A stretch of DNA of 43,476 nucleotides, taken from contig CAMDSZ010000003.1 of assembly GCA_945906945.1 (NCBI GenBank), positions 1-43,476 on the forward strand. Direction: 5' to 3'. Under the pieces are notes generated by a model. It was not told the DNA's origin. It did no database searches and was given only the letters and a program-made list of their open reading frames with translations. Both the position numbers and the translations under genes were made by a program. Positions 19,631 through 29,442 of the stretch are shown piece by piece; within the stretch, counting starts at the first letter, position 1; the number at the start of each line of letters is the position of its first letter. This DNA comes from Akkermansia muciniphila. Its GTDB lineage: Bacteria; Verrucomicrobiota; Verrucomicrobiia; Chthoniobacterales; Chthoniobacteraceae.

Positions 19631-19658
19631 TTGACACCCCTCCCCCCTTTGCTAGGTT
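19631..19658 (+). promoter_or_regulatory. Candidate promoter for the tRNA-Thr/tuf unit
   Basis: TTGACA (19631-19636), 16 nt spacer, TAGGTT (19653-19658) followed by GC-rich discriminator, about 90 nt upstream of tRNA-Thr. Confidence 0.45.
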
Positions 19659-19748
19659 GCGCCTCCGCTTTTTTGCTAAATTTTCGGGAAGTCCCTCGGG
19701 GTTTCCTGCGGTTTGCAGAGGGGCAAGCCTTGCGCGAGAGCAGCAAGT

Positions 19749-19824
19749 GCCTGGGTAGCTCAGTTGGTAGAGCACGTCCTTGGTAAGGACGAGGTCGCCG
19801 GTTCAATCCCGGTCCCAGGCTCCA
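19749..19824 (+). tRNA. tRNA-Thr(GGT), CCA encoded
   Basis: GCCTGGG...CCCAGGC acceptor stem, anticodon arm CGTCC-TTGGTAA-GGACG, GGTTCAATCCC T arm, terminal CCA. Confidence 0.97.
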
Positions 19825-19885
19825 CTTGTTGCAGCGACCGCTTTAATTAACTGAACCTAAACAAAACAACCACTGACCTGACCCT

Positions 19886-21076
19886 ATGGCCAAGGCGCAA
19901 TTCGAACGCACGAAACCGCACGTCAACGTTGGCACTATTGGCCACGTCGACCACGGAAAGACCACCCTCACTGCTGCTATCACCACGATCCTTTCTAAGA
20001 AAGGCTACGCGGAAGCAAAGAAGTATGATGAGATCGACGCAGCTCCAGAAGAAAAGGAGCGTGGCATCACCATTAACACTGCTCATGTCGAATACCAGAC
20101 CGACAAGCGCCACTACGCTCACGTAGACTGCCCCGGCCACGCCGATTATGTGAAAAACATGATCACTGGCGCCGCTCAGATGGACGGAGCGATTCTCGTT
20201 TGCTCCGCAGCAGACGGCCCGATGCCTCAGACCCGCGAGCACATTCTTCTCGCTCGTCAGGTGGGGGTGCCTTCGATCGTTGTTTTCCTCAACAAGTGCG
20301 ACATGGTGGATGACCCCGAGTTGCTCGAGTTGGTTGAAATGGAAGTGCGCGATCTGCTGTCTTCTTACGATTTCCCAGGCGACACCATTCCGATCGTCAA
20401 GGGTTCCGCAAAAGCGGCTCTTGAATCTGGCGATCCAGCCTCAGCCGCTGCGAAGTGCATCGCGGATTTGATGGACGCCGTTGACGACTACATTCCGCTT
20501 CCTGAGCGGCCGGTCGATCAGCCTTTCCTCATGCCTGTTGAAGATGTTTTCAACATCGAAGGCCGTGGAACAGTGGCGACGGGCCGTGTGGAGCGTGGCA
20601 TCCTCAAGAAGATGGAGGAAATTGAAATCGTCGGTCTCAAGGACACCGTGAAGACCACGGTTACCGACATTGAAATGTTCCGCAAGCTTCTGGACGAAGC
20701 GCGTGCAGGTGACAACGTTGGCGTGTTGCTGCGCGGCATCAAGAAGGAAGACGTCGAGCGCGGCCAGGTTCTGGCCAAGCCAGGCTCCGTGAAGGCGCAC
20801 AAAAAGTTCAAGGCTGAGGTGTATGTCCTCTCCAAGGACGAAGGTGGCCGTCACACTCCTTTCTTCAACAACTACCGCCCTCAGTTCTATTTCCGCACCA
20901 CCGATGTGACGGGTTCCGTAACCCTCCCTGAAGGTGTCGAAATGGTGATGCCTGGTGATAACGTGAGCGTCTCTGTTGAGTTGATCACGCCTATCGCTAT
21001 GGAAAAAACCATGCGCTTCGCTATCCGTGAGGGTGGCAAGACAGTGGGTGCTGGCCGTGTCGGGGAAATTGGCTAG
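19886..21076 (+). CDS. tuf: Elongation factor Tu
   Basis: [48 protein letters not shown]. Confidence 0.99.
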   Translation: MAKAQFERTKPHVNVGTIGHVDHGKTTLTAAITTILSKKGYAEAKKYDEIDAAPEEKERGITINTAHVEYQTDKRHYAHVDCPGHADYVKNMITGAAQMDGAILVCSAADGPMPQTREHILLARQVGVPSIVVFLNKCDMVDDPELLELVEMEVRDLLSSYDFPGDTIPIVKGSAKAALESGDPASAAAKCIADLMDAVDDYIPLPERPVDQPFLMPVEDVFNIEGRGTVATGRVERGILKKMEEIEIVGLKDTVKTTVTDIEMFRKLLDEARAGDNVGVLLRGIKKEDVERGQVLAKPGSVKAHKKFKAEVYVLSKDEGGRHTPFFNNYRPQFYFRTTDVTGSVTLPEGVEMVMPGDNVSVSVELITPIAMEKTMRFAIREGGKTVGAGRVGEIG

Positions 21077-21150
21077 TCTCTCTAGTTTAGTTCTCGTGGC
21101 GCATTCCTGAGGGAATGCTCTTCGAGAGATGTGACAATTCACTTTGAAAT

Positions 21151-21184
21151 ATTCCCCCGGTCGAAAGGCCGCGGGGAATTTTCA
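21151..21184 (+). terminator. Candidate terminator after tuf
   Basis: ATTCCCC...GGGGAAT stem with inner CGG/CCG pairing, followed by TTTT. Confidence 0.6.
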
Positions 21185-21237
21185 CCCTCAGAAGGTAGGA
21201 GTTTAATTTCAGCTCAGAAAACAATGAGCCGTGAAAA

Positions 21238-21310
21238 ACGGCAGTAGCTCAATTGGTAGAGCAGCGGTCTCCAAAACCGCTTGTTGGGGGTTCAAGTCCC
21301 TCCTGCCGTG
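21238..21310 (+). tRNA. tRNA-Trp(CCA)
   Basis: ACGGCAG...CTGCCGT acceptor, anticodon arm GCGGT-CTCCAAA-ACCGC, GGGTTCAAGTCCC T arm; located between tuf and secE. Confidence 0.96.
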
Positions 21311-21387
21311 CTCCTAATTTATCACTTTAAGCGGACTTCGGTTAAGCGGTTCAAAAGCCCAGCTCGAATTTCCCTACCCCTCTCCAG

Positions 21388-21600
21388 ATGCTTGCTAAAA
21401 CACGAACATTTTTCTCGGAAGTTAAGTCCGAACTCCAGAAGGCCTCCTGGCCTTGGGACCCGCAGGAACGCGGCGTAAAAAAGTATCGCGAGCTGATAGA
21501 CTCCACGACCGTTGTGATAGTCGCCATGCTCCTGCTGAGCGGCTTTGTTTCGCTCTGGGACTTGGTCATGATGAGCTTGGTGGGCACCTTAACGAAGTAA
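21388..21600 (+). CDS. secE: Preprotein translocase subunit SecE
   Basis: 70 aa; FFSEVKSELQKASWPWDPQERGVKKYRELIDSTTVVIVAMLLLSGFVSLWDLVM, upstream of nusG. Confidence 0.93.
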   Translation: MLAKTRTFFSEVKSELQKASWPWDPQERGVKKYRELIDSTTVVIVAMLLLSGFVSLWDLVMMSLVGTLTK

Positions 21601-21603
21601 GCC

Positions 21604-22185
21604 ATGACTGAAGAACAAAAGCGCAAGCAGTGGTTTGTGGTCCACGTCCTTTCCGGACAGGAACAGAAAGTCCGGGACAACCTCGTGAAACGGATGAAGA
21701 CCGAGGAAATGGGCGACTTTATTTACGAAGTCATCCTTCCAACAGAGCGTGTATCTGAGGTCAAACGCGGAAAAAAGACCGAATCCACACGGAAGTTTTT
21801 CCCTGGTTATCTTATCGTAAACATGTGGCTCTTTGATGATCCCACTGATTCGAAGAGGGTGAACCTGGTGGATCGTACTTGGTATTTCATCAAGGACACG
21901 TCCGGCGTAATTGGTTTCGCTGGAACCAAGGATCAGCCGATCCCGATGCGTGATTCTGAAGTGGCAGCGCTGCTCAATCAGGTTCGCGAAAGAGAAGAGA
22001 GTGTCATCCCAAAGATTTCATTCTCGATCGGCGAGACCGTGAAAGTGGCGGATGGGCCGTTCGAAAATCAGAGTGGGGTCGTCGAAGAAATCGATCCAGA
22101 GCGCGGCAAGCTGCGGGTTTCGGTCAGCATCTTCGGCCGCAATACGCTGGTGGATCTTGAATACTGGCAGGTGGAGCGCGCCTAA
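21604..22185 (+). CDS. nusG: Transcription termination/antitermination protein NusG
   Basis: QWFVVHVLSGQEQKVRDNL, FFPGYLIVNM, GETVKVADGPFENQSGVVEEID. Confidence 0.96.
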   Translation: MTEEQKRKQWFVVHVLSGQEQKVRDNLVKRMKTEEMGDFIYEVILPTERVSEVKRGKKTESTRKFFPGYLIVNMWLFDDPTDSKRVNLVDRTWYFIKDTSGVIGFAGTKDQPIPMRDSEVAALLNQVREREESVIPKISFSIGETVKVADGPFENQSGVVEEIDPERGKLRVSVSIFGRNTLVDLEYWQVERA

Positions 22186-22242
22186 GTTGAAGCGCGTGCC
22201 TAAGGCCGAAAAACACATTTTACAAATAAGGAATAACGAACC

Positions 22243-22668
<426 letters not shown>

Positions 22669-22738
22669 ACATCCGATCGCGAGGACGCAGCGATTCTTCA
22701 CTGAACGCTTGTTCCCTGAGGTCACATTGAGTTTGCTT

Positions 22739-22778
22739 GGGGCGCTTTCCGTTAAAGGCGGAATGCGCCCCTTCTTTT
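22739..22778 (+). terminator. Rho-independent terminator after rplK
   Basis: GGGGCGC-TTTCCG-TTAAAGG-CGGAAT-GCGCCCC followed by TTCTTTT. Confidence 0.85.
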
Positions 22779-22867
22779 GTTGGGGGGGAACACCCGCTGC
22801 GGCGCTTGTTTTTTGGAGGATTTGCTTTGATGAAACTTTGTGTTGGAGGTGAATGGAGAGAACGGAA

Positions 22868-24106
22868 ATGAAGAGTTTGATTCTAACGAATGAGTTTCCA
22901 CCGAATATCTATGGTGGAGCTGGCGTGCACGTCGATTACCTCACTAGAGAACTCTCGCGCTTGATGGAAGTGGAGGTTCGCTGCTTCGGTTCTGATGGCC
23001 GTGATCTACGCGTAAACGATCAGTCGTTGAAGGCCACGGCATACGGCGTTGACGCCTCCGAATACGGTGCGCCGCGGCCGTTGCATTCGGTTTTCACTGC
23101 CCTTGAGCGCTGCCTAGATTGGAACAGCGCGGGCATAGACGCGGACGTCGTGCATCTGCACACTTGGTACACTCATTTCGGGGGGATTCTGGCAAAGTTA
23201 AACTACGGAATTCCGCTCGTTCTCACGGTTCATTCTCTCGAGCCGCTGAGGCCGTGGAAGCGCGAGCAACTCGGTGGCGGCTACGATTTCAGCTGCTGGG
23301 TTGAGCGCACGGCGATAGAGATGGCTGATGCCGTGGTTGCTGTCTCCGCGGACACCAAGGCGGATGTCTTGCGCCTCTTCAACGTGCCCGAATCAAAGGT
23401 CCGCGTCATCCACAACGGAATTGATTTGAATGAGTTCAAGGCAGTCAATGCGGACGCTGTCCTGGCAAAGTACGGCATTGATCCATTGCGGCCTTACATG
23501 CTGTTCGTCGGCAGAATCACGCGTCAGAAGGGCATCCTGCATCTGGCGAATGCGATCCGCCACATGAGCAAAGATTTTCAGATCGTGTTGTGTGCGGGTG
23601 CGCCCGATACACCCGAGATCGCCGCTGAAATGCGCTGCAAAGTGGATGAGGCTCAGGCTCTGCACGGCAGCGTCATCTGGGTGGAGTCCATGGTCGCGAA
23701 GCAGGATTTGATCGCGCTGTATTCGCGGGCTGCGGTGTTCTGTTGCCCGTCGGTTTACGAGCCTTTTGGAATCATTAATTTGGAAGCGATGGCTTGCGAA
23801 ACCGCCGTTGTGGCGAGCGCCATAGGCGGAATTCCGGAAGTGGTCGTGCCTGAAGAAACCGGGATCCTGGTTCCGCTTGCGCTCAAGCACGGAACCTTTG
23901 AGCCGCAAGATTCCGAGGCTTTTGAAAAGGGATTGGCTATGGGCGTGAATCGGTTGATGTCCGACGAAGCTCTCCGTGTTCGAATGGGCTCGGCTGGGCG
24001 TCGGCGAGCTGAACAGCATTTTTCATGGTCGTCCATCGCGGCCAAGACTCACCAGCTCTACAGCGAGCTGCTCCAATCCCGGAAATCCGCACGCACCTCA
24101 GGTTAA
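22868..24106 (+). CDS. glgA: Glycogen synthase, GT4 (Corynebacterium-family type)
   Basis: MKSLILTNEFPPNIYGGAGVHVDYLTREL, VRVIHNGIDLNEFK, FVGRITRQKGILHL, CCPSVYEPFGIINLEAMACETAVVASAIGGIPEVV. Confidence 0.85.
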   Translation: MKSLILTNEFPPNIYGGAGVHVDYLTRELSRLMEVEVRCFGSDGRDLRVNDQSLKATAYGVDASEYGAPRPLHSVFTALERCLDWNSAGIDADVVHLHTWYTHFGGILAKLNYGIPLVLTVHSLEPLRPWKREQLGGGYDFSCWVERTAIEMADAVVAVSADTKADVLRLFNVPESKVRVIHNGIDLNEFKAVNADAVLAKYGIDPLRPYMLFVGRITRQKGILHLANAIRHMSKDFQIVLCAGAPDTPEIAAEMRCKVDEAQALHGSVIWVESMVAKQDLIALYSRAAVFCCPSVYEPFGIINLEAMACETAVVASAIGGIPEVVVPEETGILVPLALKHGTFEPQDSEAFEKGLAMGVNRLMSDEALRVRMGSAGRRRAEQHFSWSSIAAKTHQLYSELLQSRKSARTSG

Positions 24107-24122
24107 GTAGAAACGTTACCCC

Positions 24123-25241
24123 ATGTTTGTTGATCATATTCGAGTCGAGGCGTACGCCGGTGCGGGAGGCAATGGATGCGTTTCGTTCAGGCGCGAGGCT
24201 TTTGTCCCCAAGGGCGGTCCCGACGGTGGCGACGGTGGCAAGGGAGGGTCGATCATCCTGCGTGCCGATGTGCACACGGACAATCTCACGAACTTCTTCT
24301 ACGAACCTATCCTGCGCGCCCACCATGGCCAACATGGCATGGGGAAAAAGTGTTACGGCAAATCCGCTGAAGACAAGGTATGCCGCGTCCCGGTTGGTAC
24401 TCTGGTGTTCCGGTTACCCTCGAAGAAATCCGGTGATGAGCTCGAGGCTTCCGTGCTCTATGGCACCTCTTCCACGTTTGTGGATTTGGCGAAATCGCCG
24501 GAGGACGAACCCGAGGTCCCTACAGAAGGGGATGTGCAGGAAAAAGAACTAATTGCTGATCTCACAGAGCCCGGTCAGGAGTTTGTGCTCTGCAAGGGGG
24601 GGAAAGGTGGACTGGGGAACGTGCATTTTAAAAGCTCCCAGAACCGGGTGCCCACTGAATTTACCTACGGCGAGGAGGGGGAGTCTGGGCTGTTTTACTT
24701 TGAACTCCGCACCATCGCCGACATTGGTTTGGTCGGATACCCGAATGCGGGAAAATCCACCCTCCTCACAAGCATTTCGGCTGCCCACCCAAAAGTCGCC
24801 TCCTATCCTTTCACCACATTGACCCCGCACATTGGGGTTGTGAAACTTCCGGAGTTTGAGCGTTACACCGTTGCAGACATACCGGGGTTAATCGAGGGGG
24901 CCCATAAAAATGTGGGTCTTGGCCACGAATTTTTACGGCATATCGTGCGTTGTAAGCTCCTTGCTTTTGTGGTGGATGCGGCCGGCAGCGAGGGGCGCGA
25001 CCCCATCTCTGACCTGCAGAATCTTAGGAAGGAAATTGATCTCTACGATTCCAGCCTCTCCGAGCGGCCTTGGGTCATTATTGCCAACAAAACGGACCTG
25101 GAAGGCGCTGCGGATTTCCTGCCCGTTCTCAGGCAGCGCTTCAAACGCGTTGAGATATTCGAGGTCAGCGGCTTGAAGTCCGACGGGGTGGAGGCGATGA
25201 AAAGGCGGCTCGGGGAAATTGTGGGAACGGCCGTGGTTTGA
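24123..25241 (+). CDS. obgE: GTPase ObgE/CgtA
   Basis: Obg fold GAGGNGCVSFRREAFVPKGGPDGGDGGKGGSI, GYPNAGKSTLL, TVADIPGLIEGAHKNVGLGHEFLRHI. Confidence 0.97.
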   Translation: MFVDHIRVEAYAGAGGNGCVSFRREAFVPKGGPDGGDGGKGGSIILRADVHTDNLTNFFYEPILRAHHGQHGMGKKCYGKSAEDKVCRVPVGTLVFRLPSKKSGDELEASVLYGTSSTFVDLAKSPEDEPEVPTEGDVQEKELIADLTEPGQEFVLCKGGKGGLGNVHFKSSQNRVPTEFTYGEEGESGLFYFELRTIADIGLVGYPNAGKSTLLTSISAAHPKVASYPFTTLTPHIGVVKLPEFERYTVADIPGLIEGAHKNVGLGHEFLRHIVRCKLLAFVVDAAGSEGRDPISDLQNLRKEIDLYDSSLSERPWVIIANKTDLEGAADFLPVLRQRFKRVEIFEVSGLKSDGVEAMKRRLGEIVGTAVV

Positions 25242-25290
25242 TCCAGGTCCCGCGCTCGGGGGAAGGGTTCCTTTGGCCTGCGGGGCGAGC

Positions 25291-25308
25291 TTGTGAAATT
25301 TTTCACAA
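25291..25308. promoter_or_regulatory. Candidate Rex (NADH/NAD+-sensing repressor) operator
   Basis: TTGTGAAATTTTTCACAA: full match to the Rex consensus TTGTGAA-N4-TTCACAA; in the obg-atpB intergenic region. Confidence 0.7.
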
Positions 25309-25431
25309 AGTCCTTGCGGCTTTCGCGGGCTTTGGGTTTCCTACACGACTCCCCAGTGCCTTGACGTATCGTTTCCTATGCCGTTACGAAAAGCTGCGGG
25401 GCGACAGGTCGTTTCCAATTACTCTCTGAAG

Positions 25432-26367
25432 ATGTTCCATTTTTTTATCAACATGTTGAGGCGTCTAAGCCGGCAAGCTTCCCTGCAGGCCTGCGGTGCG
25501 CTCATGTTTCTTGGCGGCGCTGCATTGGCTTCTGACCCCTCGCACGCTGCTCATGCGGATGTGAGTCTTCCTCAGGCGGCGCCCGTACTTTTCAATATTG
25601 GCCCTCTGCCGGTGAGCAATTCAATGGTGGTGACTTGGTTGGTGACGATCTTGATCATCACGGTTGCGCGCCTTGCAACCCGGAGCATGAAAGAGACTCC
25701 TGAGGGGTTGCAAAATTTTGTGGAATGGATTGTCGAAAGCCTCAGGAACTTTCTGGAAAGCGTGCTTGGCCGCGAGCTCACTGCAAAGACCTACTGGTTT
25801 TTTGCCACGTCCTTTGTCTTCATCATGGCAACGAACTGGTTTGGACTCCTCCCAGGCGTCGGGACGATTGGATGGGGCGTACCTGATGAGACCGGCGCAC
25901 TGCATCACATCAGCCGCCCGCTTTTGCGTGGTGCAAACGCGGACTTGAACCTCACCCTCGCAATGTCAGTTGTCTTTTTCGGAGCATGGTTTGGCTGGGC
26001 ACTGCGCGCAAATGGCGTGGGCGGTTTTCTACTCCATATCTTCGGGCCCCGCGGTGACTCAAAAGGGTTGATGAAGCTTTTGATGGTTGTGGTGTTTCTT
26101 TGCGTAGGCGTGCTTGAAATGGTTTCGATCCTGTTCCGCCCGGTTTCGCTCTCGTTCCGCTTGTACGGAAATATTTTCGCGGGGGAAACGATGTTGGAAG
26201 CCATGTCGAATCTAGTGCCGGCGCTTGCTCCGCTGATTCCAGTTCCGTTTTATTTCATGGAGCTGCTCGTCGGCTTCGTTCAGGCGCTGGTCTTCACGCT
26301 CCTTACCGCGGTCTTCACATTGTTGATTTGTTCTCACGGGGACGAGCACGGAGAGGCGCCTCATTAA
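25432..26367 (+). CDS. atpB: F0F1 ATP synthase subunit a
   Basis: ORF 25378..26367; likely start at 25432 (MFHFFINMLRR); SLSFRLYGNIFAGE motif with conserved Arg; upstream of atpE. Confidence 0.95.
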   Translation: MFHFFINMLRRLSRQASLQACGALMFLGGAALASDPSHAAHADVSLPQAAPVLFNIGPLPVSNSMVVTWLVTILIITVARLATRSMKETPEGLQNFVEWIVESLRNFLESVLGRELTAKTYWFFATSFVFIMATNWFGLLPGVGTIGWGVPDETGALHHISRPLLRGANADLNLTLAMSVVFFGAWFGWALRANGVGGFLLHIFGPRGDSKGLMKLLMVVVFLCVGVLEMVSILFRPVSLSFRLYGNIFAGETMLEAMSNLVPALAPLIPVPFYFMELLVGFVQALVFTLLTAVFTLLICSHGDEHGEAPH

Positions 26368-26510
26368 GCTCTTTTGACGAATATCGCCGGCCGCTGCGCA
26401 CGTTTTGTAACCACCCAGATCCCACCGCTTTTCTAACAAACCAATTTCACGCAACTGACCGTGGCAAGCCTGCGGGGCTGCGTGTGAGACAAACCCAAAC
26501 GACAAAAACC

Positions 26511-26723
26511 ATGAACATAACAACAATCGCTGAATTAGCAGGCAACCTACACATCGGTCTTGCTGCTATCGGTTCCGCTCTTGCAGTGGGAATGATCGGA
26601 TTCAAGGCATCGGAAGCAGTGGGACGCAACCCAGGTGCGGCCACGCCAATCCTGATCCAGGCGATCCTCAGTTCGGCTCTGGCCGAAGGAATCGTCTTCT
26701 TCGCGATCTTCCTCGCGAAGTAG
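26511..26723 (+). CDS. atpE: F0F1 ATP synthase subunit c
   Basis: 70 aa MNITTIAELAGNLHIGLAAIGSALAVGMIGFKASEAVGRNPGAATPILIQAILSSALAEGIVFFAIFLAK; start corrected from ORF 26328. Confidence 0.96.
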   Translation: MNITTIAELAGNLHIGLAAIGSALAVGMIGFKASEAVGRNPGAATPILIQAILSSALAEGIVFFAIFLAK

Positions 26724-26735
26724 TAAGTTTGCGAG

Positions 26736-26760
26736 CGCGGGGGGGCGCAATCCCCCCGCG
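26736..26760 (+). promoter_or_regulatory. Intercistronic hairpin between atpE and atpF
   Basis: CGCGGGGGG-(GCGCAAT)-CCCCCCGCG perfect 9-bp stem, no U tract. Confidence 0.65.
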
Positions 26761-26798
26761 TCTCCTTCGCCACAGCGTTTAAGTCACAACACATTTTT

Positions 26799-27353
26799 AT
26801 GATTTCCGCCGCATTTCTCGCAGCAGCACCTCAGGCTAGTATTTCGGACACAGCCCGCGCCATGGGGGAAACCTTTGGATTCAACTCCTGGGCGTTTGTC
26901 GCGCAAATCCTCTCTTTCTCGATCGTTTGTGCGGCTCTGTACAAACTCGCCTATCATCCGATCCTCAAGGTTCTCGAAGATCGACGTCAGCGGATCGAGG
27001 CGACATACCGCGAGGCAGCGGCACTCAAAATCCAGGTTGCCGATGCCGAGAAGCGGGCGAGTGAGATAGTGGTGCAAGCCTCATCAGGCGCCCACAAGTT
27101 GGTGGAAGACGCCAAAGTTGCCGCACTGGAGTTTCAGGAGAAGCAAATGCAGCAGGCCAAGGCCGAGGCGGAGGCGCTGGTTGCAAAGGCAAGGGCAGAT
27201 ATCAAGCGTGAGCGCGAAGTGATGCTTGCGGAGTTGCGCTCGGAAGTCGCCAGCTTGGTAGTGCGCACAACCGCGAAGGTTGCGGGCAAGGTGCTCACCG
27301 ACGATGACCAGCGCCGACTCACCGACGAGGCTAGTCGCGAACTTGCTGCTTAA
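26799..27353 (+). CDS. atpF: F0F1 ATP synthase subunit b
   Basis: N-terminal TM plus long charged helix (LKVLEDRRQRIEATYREAAALKIQVADAEKRA), operon position. Confidence 0.94.
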   Translation: MISAAFLAAAPQASISDTARAMGETFGFNSWAFVAQILSFSIVCAALYKLAYHPILKVLEDRRQRIEATYREAAALKIQVADAEKRASEIVVQASSGAHKLVEDAKVAALEFQEKQMQQAKAEAEALVAKARADIKREREVMLAELRSEVASLVVRTTAKVAGKVLTDDDQRRLTDEASRELAA

Positions 27354-27377
27354 ACCTTTTGATAATTTTTCGAATCG

Positions 27378-27776
27378 ATGAAACTCAGTAAAGAAGCTCG
27401 GCTTGGCGCTAAATCCTTGGCGAAGGCATGCATGTCGGGAGGTACTTTGGATCATTCCAAGGTCTCTCGTGTTCTCTCTGAAGTTTCCAGCAAGCGTCCC
27501 GCGGGCTACGCACAGATGCTTCACGAGTTTCATCGGTTGGTGCGGCTCGAAGTGGAGAGAAAGACGGCGCTCATCCAGACGGCTAGTCCTATCGATGCCG
27601 CCGGCAGGGATTCGCTAACCAAGGCGGTTCGCCAGCGCTTCGGCGCCGATGTTGAAACGCACTTCTCTGTGAATGCCGAATTGATAGCGGGCGTCAGAAT
27701 CAGGGTGGGAAGCGACTTGCTAGATTCAAATGTGAGGGAGCGTCTTACGAGACTCGAAGCGGACCTTGCGCACTAG
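27378..27776 (+). CDS. atpH: F0F1 ATP synthase subunit delta (short form)
   Basis: 132 aa; OSCP-like C-terminus ELIAGVRIRVGSDLLDSNVRERLTRLEADL, operon position. Confidence 0.85.
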   Translation: MKLSKEARLGAKSLAKACMSGGTLDHSKVSRVLSEVSSKRPAGYAQMLHEFHRLVRLEVERKTALIQTASPIDAAGRDSLTKAVRQRFGADVETHFSVNAELIAGVRIRVGSDLLDSNVRERLTRLEADLAH

Positions 27777-27854
27777 AGCGTGAGTTTCTGCACCGAACTT
27801 GCCGCGCAACCCGGCCAATCATCACCCAAATTTTAAAAACCAACGTTTAAACAA

Positions 27855-29384
27855 ATGAGTAATATCCTCCAAGAAATAGAAGCCACGATCTCGGGCATGA
27901 AGACCGGAGCCGTGCGTTCCAATGTCGGCATTGTGCGCCAAGTGGGCGATGGTGTCGCGCGCATCGAAGGGCTGAGCGATGTGATGCTCAATGAAATGAT
28001 CGAGTTCCCAGGCGGCCTGTACGGCATTGCCTTGAACCTTGAGGAAACCGAAGTTGGCGCCATCCTCCTCGGGGAGGACAGAGCAGTGACCGAGGGCATG
28101 GAAGTCCGCACCACAGGCAAGCTTCTGTCCGTTCCGGTGGGCAAGGAATTGTTGGGGCGCGTCGTGAACAGCCTCGGTGAGCCGATCGACGGCAAAGGCC
28201 CGATTCACTCGACAAAACAGTATCCTGTCGAAAAAATTGCTCCAGGCATCATCAAGCGGCGTTCGGTCAGTCAGCCGATGACAACAGGCATCATGGCCAT
28301 CGATGCCATGATTCCAATCGGCCGCGGGCAGCGTGAGTTGATCATTGGTGATCGCGCAACGGGTAAGACCACGATCGCCGTGGACACTATCATCAATAAC
28401 GCTCGTACCAATAAGCTCAACGCCGGTAAGCCCGGATTCAGACCCGTGTATTCGATTTACGTCGGCGTGGGTCAGAAAAACGCGAACATCGCAAGAACCG
28501 TGGCCGTGCTCGAAGAAGCCGGCGCGCTGGAGTACACGATCGTCCTTTCAGCTCCAGCATCCGATACCGCAACCAACCAGTACCTCGCGCCTTTCGCCGG
28601 CTGTTCGATGGGTGAATGGTTCATGGATAATGGAATGGATGCTGTCATTGTTTTTGATGATTTGTCCAAACACGCCGTCGCCTACCGGCAGGTGTCACTG
28701 CTGCTGAAGCGTCCCTCGGGCCGCGAGGCTTATCCCGGTGATGTGTTTTATCTGCACTCCCGTCTGCTCGAGCGCAGCGCTCGTTTGAGCGAGAAAAGCG
28801 GCGATGGCTCGCTCACGGCGCTGCCGATTATTGAAACGCAGGCGGGTGACGTCTCTGCCTACATTCCGACCAACGTGATTTCGATTACAGACGGCCAGAT
28901 TTATCTGGAGACGGATTTGTTTTACCAAGGCGTAAGACCGGCTGTTTCCGTGGGTCTTTCGGTGAGCCGTGTGGGTTCCGCCGCGCAGATCAAGGCGATG
29001 AAGCAGGTGGCTGGCAAGATCAAGGGTGACCTTGCACAGTTCCGGGAATTGGCTGCTTTCGCGCAGTTCGGCTCTGATCTGGACGCGAAGACAAAGGCCC
29101 AACTGGACCGCGGTCAGCGTATTGTCGAGGTGTTCAAGCAGACACAGTACCAGCCGATGCCTGTCGAGCTTCAGGTGTCTACGCTGTGGGCCATTCAAAA
29201 CGGTCACTTCGACGACGTTCCAGTCGCCTCGGTGAAGGACTTCCAAAACAAACTCCAGGATTTCTTTGTGACTCGCAAGGATGCGGTGTTGGCAAAAATC
29301 CGCGACAAGGGCGCTGTGGACGACGCCATCACTGAAGATCTCAAAACTTCACTGGCCGAATTCAAGCAGGGCTACAAAGCCTAG
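27855..29384 (+). CDS. atpA: F0F1 ATP synthase subunit alpha
   Basis: [33 protein letters not shown]. Confidence 0.99.
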   Translation: MSNILQEIEATISGMKTGAVRSNVGIVRQVGDGVARIEGLSDVMLNEMIEFPGGLYGIALNLEETEVGAILLGEDRAVTEGMEVRTTGKLLSVPVGKELLGRVVNSLGEPIDGKGPIHSTKQYPVEKIAPGIIKRRSVSQPMTTGIMAIDAMIPIGRGQRELIIGDRATGKTTIAVDTIINNARTNKLNAGKPGFRPVYSIYVGVGQKNANIARTVAVLEEAGALEYTIVLSAPASDTATNQYLAPFAGCSMGEWFMDNGMDAVIVFDDLSKHAVAYRQVSLLLKRPSGREAYPGDVFYLHSRLLERSARLSEKSGDGSLTALPIIETQAGDVSAYIPTNVISITDGQIYLETDLFYQGVRPAVSVGLSVSRVGSAAQIKAMKQVAGKIKGDLAQFRELAAFAQFGSDLDAKTKAQLDRGQRIVEVFKQTQYQPMPVELQVSTLWAIQNGHFDDVPVASVKDFQNKLQDFFVTRKDAVLAKIRDKGAVDDAITEDLKTSLAEFKQGYKA

Positions 29385-29442
29385 TAGGTCTCTGGGATAA
29401 GTTCACGGAAACGTTCGGTTTTAAACAGACGCACAACGCCAC

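Noticed and set aside
19485-19806. Small overlapping ORFs on both strands before tRNA-Thr
   Set aside because: They run through a promoter-like region and into the tRNA gene; no coding signal.
20441-21142. 233-aa minus-strand ORF
   Set aside because: Antisense to tuf; shadow ORF of a highly conserved gene.
21131-21142. GTGACAATTCAC as a second Rex site
   Set aside because: Half-sites are too close (two bases short of the Rex spacing) and the outer T/A positions do not match.
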